This document shows positions 7,045 to 8,705 of a stretch of DNA of 8,705 nucleotides, in pieces. Origin of the DNA: Cytophagales bacterium (GTDB lineage: Bacteria > Bacteroidota > Bacteroidia > Cytophagales > Cyclobacteriaceae); contig JAJCYK010000418.1 of NCBI GenBank assembly GCA_029262935.1, forward strand, positions 1 to 8,705, read 5' to 3'. The position numbers and the translations under genes are program-made. The notes beneath the pieces were generated by a model. It saw only the letters and a program-made list of their open reading frames with translations. It was not told the DNA's origin and made no database searches. How positions within the stretch are numbered: the first letter of the stretch is position 1; every line of letters starts with the position of its first letter.

Positions 7045-7897
7045 TAAGGGCTGATATTGGGTCCAATATGCGATGGGCTCCGTGATAAACATTAAAACGA
7101 TTTTCGTTTAGAAACCCCACTAAGGTAATATCAAATTTCTCTGCTAATTCCACAGCCAAGTTGGAGGGAGCTCCCATAGCTGCAATAAAAGTAATGCCTG
7201 ACATGATTGCTTTTTGCACTAGCTCAAAACTGATGCGTCCACTTAGCAGTAATATGGCCTTTTTCAAGGGCAACATACCTTGCTGAAAAGCAGCGCCAAT
7301 GACCTTATCCAAAGCATTGTGTCGGCCGACATCCTCTTTCCATATCAGAGGTTCGCCAGTAGCATGAAACAAGGCGGCGGCATGCAAACCTCCGGTATGA
7401 TAAAAAACCAATTGAAGTTCCTGGAGCTTGCTGGGTAACGCATGTAGTACCTGTTTGCTAACCGCAGGACCAGGGCCAAATTCCGGCCAAGGACAAATAG
7501 TGGAAATGGCCTCCATGGAGGTGCGACCGCATACCCCGCAACTTGAACTTACGTAGACATGTCGTTTGTGTAAATCCAAAGAAAGTGGCACATGGGGTGC
7601 CAAATGTACTTTAATGGTGTTGTCCTTATTTTCTTTCGAAAGACAGGGTCTGATGGACAAAATATCTTTAGAGTCATTAACCAACCCTTCACCCACCAAA
7701 AATCCAGCTACTAAATCCTTGTCGTGCCCAGGTGTACGCATGGTAATAGCTAAGGTGGTTTCTTTTCGGGAATCCGAAGCCCCATACTGCAAGATTATTT
7801 CCAAAGGCTCTTCAACAGCTAACAAGTCCGTTACGAGCTTTTGGGTTTGATTACGGGCTTTTATCACAGAACAAGAAGAAACGGAGGACTTCATCAT
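7019..7897 (-). CDS. fdhD: FdhD, sulfurtransferase required for formate dehydrogenase-type enzymes
   Basis: FdhD takes sulfur from the cysteine desulfurase IscS and passes it to the bis-MGD cofactor before insertion into formate dehydrogenases. The 292-aa product is slightly longer than the usual 260-280. It carries SSCGVCGR with Cys120 and Cys123, matching the CxxC loop of E. coli FdhD (C121/C124). Further family blocks are FYHTGGLHAA (165-174), EDVGRHNALDKVIG (188-201) and LLLSGRISFELVQKA. The first two codons are both ATG, so the start could be 7897 or 7894. It is the first gene of the minus-strand operon and its 3' end overlaps the DUF7009-like gene by 26 bp. Its presence argues that the downstream YdeP-like protein, or another FDH elsewhere, uses a sulfurated bis-MGD. 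Confidence 0.95.
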   Translation of the reverse strand: MMKSSVSSCSVIKARNQTQKLVTDLLAVEEPLEIILQYGASDSRKETTLAITMRTPGHDKDLVAGFLVGEGLVNDSKDILSIRPCLSKENKDNTIKVHLAPHVPLSLDLHKRHVYVSSSCGVCGRTSMEAISTICPWPEFGPGPAVSKQVLHALPSKLQELQLVFYHTGGLHAAALFHATGEPLIWKEDVGRHNALDKVIGAAFQQGMLPLKKAILLLSGRISFELVQKAIMSGITFIAAMGAPSNLAVELAEKFDITLVGFLNENRFNVYHGAHRILDPISALNEDQDKRK

Positions 7898-8044
7898 GAT
7901 ACTTATTTCACCTAATACCTAATATAAGCACAATTGACGGCAATTCATTTTTATGATAAAAAAATACCCCATCTATACATAGTTTTATGGAGATTGCTCG
8001 TTATTAACTATCTTCAAGCCAAAATTAAATCTGTTTTTTCAACT
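7898..8044. promoter_or_regulatory. Divergent intergenic region between the fdhD operon and a lipoprotein gene
   Basis: These 147 AT-rich bases are the only obvious place for the promoter of the fdhD-DUF7009-oxidoreductase operon and for that of the lipoprotein gene. On the plus strand, TAGTTTTA at 7980-7987 approximates the Bacteroidota -7 element TAnnTTTG, but no TTG sits at a good -33 distance. A small inverted repeat AATTG-ACGG-CAATT occupies 7932-7945. A perfect heptamer duplication lies next to fdhD. None of this identifies a specific regulator. Confidence 0.5.
7911..7924. repeat. Tandem heptamer (CCTAATA)x2 in the fdhD leader
   Basis: Two perfect back-to-back copies of CCTAATA (TATTAGG when read toward fdhD) end 13 bases before the fdhD start codon. 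The position is suitable for an operator or a leader element, but the unit is short and AT-rich, so chance is possible. Confidence 0.5.
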
Positions 8045-8560
8045 ATGAACCGATCCATTACCATCCGACTTTTGATAGGCCTTATTCTTTTTTCTTCTGC
8101 CTGTAGCAGCAGCAAATTTGATTACAATACCGCCTACAAATTCAGTCAGCAAAATTATAAAAAGACTGTTGAACCAATAGCTCCAATAGCACCTATTGCT
8201 AGTTTGAAACCCCTAGTAGGGCCTCAAAAGCACCTGCCTGCCGACTATTCCATCCGACGCCAAGGAACGGAACATGCCATAGCCAACTTTAAGCAAGAGT
8301 ATGCTGTAGCCACCAAAGCGGAGAAAAGGGCTATGCGTAAGGACATTACAAAGCAACTAAAGAAAGTACGCAAGGACATGAAAGTGGCCAAGAAAGAAGC
8401 AACACAAAAAGACGTCAACTTTAATAAAAAGATGTACGTGGGATTTGTGGTACTTTTAGCGGGTATTGTAGTAGCTATATTAGCTAGTGGACCTATCGGA
8501 GCCTTGGCTATTATTGTGGGGGTTGCTTTAATCGCCTGGGGCTTTATTGAACAGGCCTAG
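8045..8560 (+). CDS. Small lipoprotein with lysine-rich helix and C-terminal hydrophobic hairpin, function unknown
   Basis: I do not recognise a function. ATG at 8045 gives 171 residues starting with a signal peptide that ends in SSAC (Cys20). Its lipobox is slightly relaxed, with Ser at -3. An in-frame ATG at 7934 would add 37 residues and bury the signal peptide, so it is rejected. After Cys20 come a Ser/Tyr-rich stretch, three Pro-Ile-Ala repeats (44-52), a strongly basic, helix-prone region (about 80-128, rich in Lys, with KRAMRKD and KKVRKDMK), and two hydrophobic segments at about 130-148 and 150-167 joined by a Gly-Pro turn. Such lipoproteins with a C-terminal membrane hairpin occur in Bacteroidota. 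The link to the flanking molybdenum genes is probably only positional. Its stop codon overlaps that of the convergent mobA-like gene. Confidence 0.85.
   Translation: MNRSITIRLLIGLILFSSACSSSKFDYNTAYKFSQQNYKKTVEPIAPIAPIASLKPLVGPQKHLPADYSIRRQGTEHAIANFKQEYAVATKAEKRAMRKDITKQLKKVRKDMKVAKKEATQKDVNFNKKMYVGFVVLLAGIVVAILASGPIGALAIIVGVALIAWGFIEQA
8174..8200 (+). repeat. Three 9-bp units encoding (Pro-Ile-Ala)x3
   Basis: The units are CCAATAGCT, CCAATAGCA and CCTATTGCT, in frame with the lipoprotein. The first two differ by one base. The third encodes the same tripeptide with different codons and forms a 6-bp inverted repeat with the second (CAATAG-CAC-CTATTG, 8184-8198). Confidence 0.7.
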
Positions 8561-8705
8561 CTACCGAGTTCACGCATCACGGTCTCTAGTTCATGGGGGT
8601 GATTGATGTTACTTAATTCTTTAGGGTTGGGTGCCTCAATCAAGGCAATGTCGGAGTTAATCAGCACTTTTCTGGGGCAACTATAACCTTGACTAAAAAA
8701 ATCAA
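8557..8705 (-). CDS. mobA: Molybdenum cofactor guanylyltransferase MobA-like, C-terminal part (runs off the right edge)
   Basis: Read on the minus strand from 8703 to the TAG at 8557-8559, the frame encodes 48 residues: CPRKVLINSDIALIEAP, then PKELSNINHPHEL, then a short helical tail ending RELGS. The pattern resembles the C-terminus of MobA, where a F/L-x-NINTPEDL-type segment closes the nucleotidyltransferase domain. His-Pro-His replaces Thr-Pro-Glu here. MobA attaches GMP to molybdopterin to make the guanine dinucleotide cofactor that the YdeP-type oxidoreductase would need, and the Moco context supports the call. Only the tail is visible, so a related MobA-like NTP transferase cannot be excluded. 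The stop shares the CTAG tetramer with the opposing lipoprotein gene. Confidence 0.72.
   Translation of the reverse strand, partial: DFFSQGYSCPRKVLINSDIALIEAPNPKELSNINHPHELETVMRELGS

Noticed and set aside
7045..7092. Longer start for the DUF7009-like protein
   Set aside because: The extra 16 residues look like out-of-frame fdhD sequence, and the MKIRIKGNS start matches the expected family N-terminus.
7566..7850. Plus-strand open frame antisense to fdhD
   Set aside because: It is fully contained within fdhD and has no recognisable domain or start context.
7932..7945. Inverted repeat AATTG-ACGG-CAATT as an operator or terminator
   Set aside because: Five AT-rich base pairs are too little to separate from chance, and no T-run follows.
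7934..8044. N-terminal extension of the lipoprotein from an upstream in-frame ATG
   Set aside because: It would place 37 residues before a good signal peptide and lipobox. The region is better explained as the divergent promoter region.

Overview
The window reads like a chromosomal segment from a member of the Bacteroidota, perhaps a marine or environmental Cytophagales- or Flavobacteria-like lineage. The reasons are moderately AT-rich sequence, start sites without clear Shine-Dalgarno sequences, several short secreted lipoproteins, and an M14 peptidase of the kind common in that phylum. The assignment comes from style and family resemblance, not from a marker gene. No rRNA, tRNA, CRISPR array, insertion sequence or phage gene was seen.

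Left part (1-3683): three exported peptidases of cell-wall type. These are a VanX/DdpX-like D-Ala-D-Ala dipeptidase lipoprotein (91-867, +), a secreted M14 zinc carboxypeptidase (902-2356, -) and a PBP4/DacB-like S13 D,D-carboxypeptidase lipoprotein (2376-3683, +). The second and third genes are divergent, with start codons only 19 bp apart. Both lipoproteins must use a non-ATG start (GTG and TTG).

Middle and right part (3718-8705): a molybdenum-cofactor region. moaD and moaE (molybdopterin synthase, +) lie behind the S13 gene and run tail-to-tail into a minus-strand operon. In transcription order this operon is fdhD, a small DUF7009-like protein, and a 763-aa FdhF/YdeP-family molybdopterin oxidoreductase. 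The operon genes overlap or nearly touch. Beyond a 147-bp divergent intergenic region is an orphan lipoprotein (8045-8560, +). It ends on a CTAG tetramer shared with the stop of a mobA-like gene that enters from the right edge (-).

The likely joint function is maturation of one bis-MGD enzyme. MoaD/MoaE make molybdopterin, MobA adds GMP to give the guanine dinucleotide form, FdhD transfers sulfur to the cofactor, and the YdeP-type protein receives it. Its substrate and electron partner are not evident. No Fe-S or cytochrome subunit is encoded here, and moaA, moaC, moeA, mogA and moeB are also absent from the window. The most interesting points are the DUF7009-like protein fixed between fdhD and its client, and the unusual active-site and Fe-S-site residues of the oxidoreductase.
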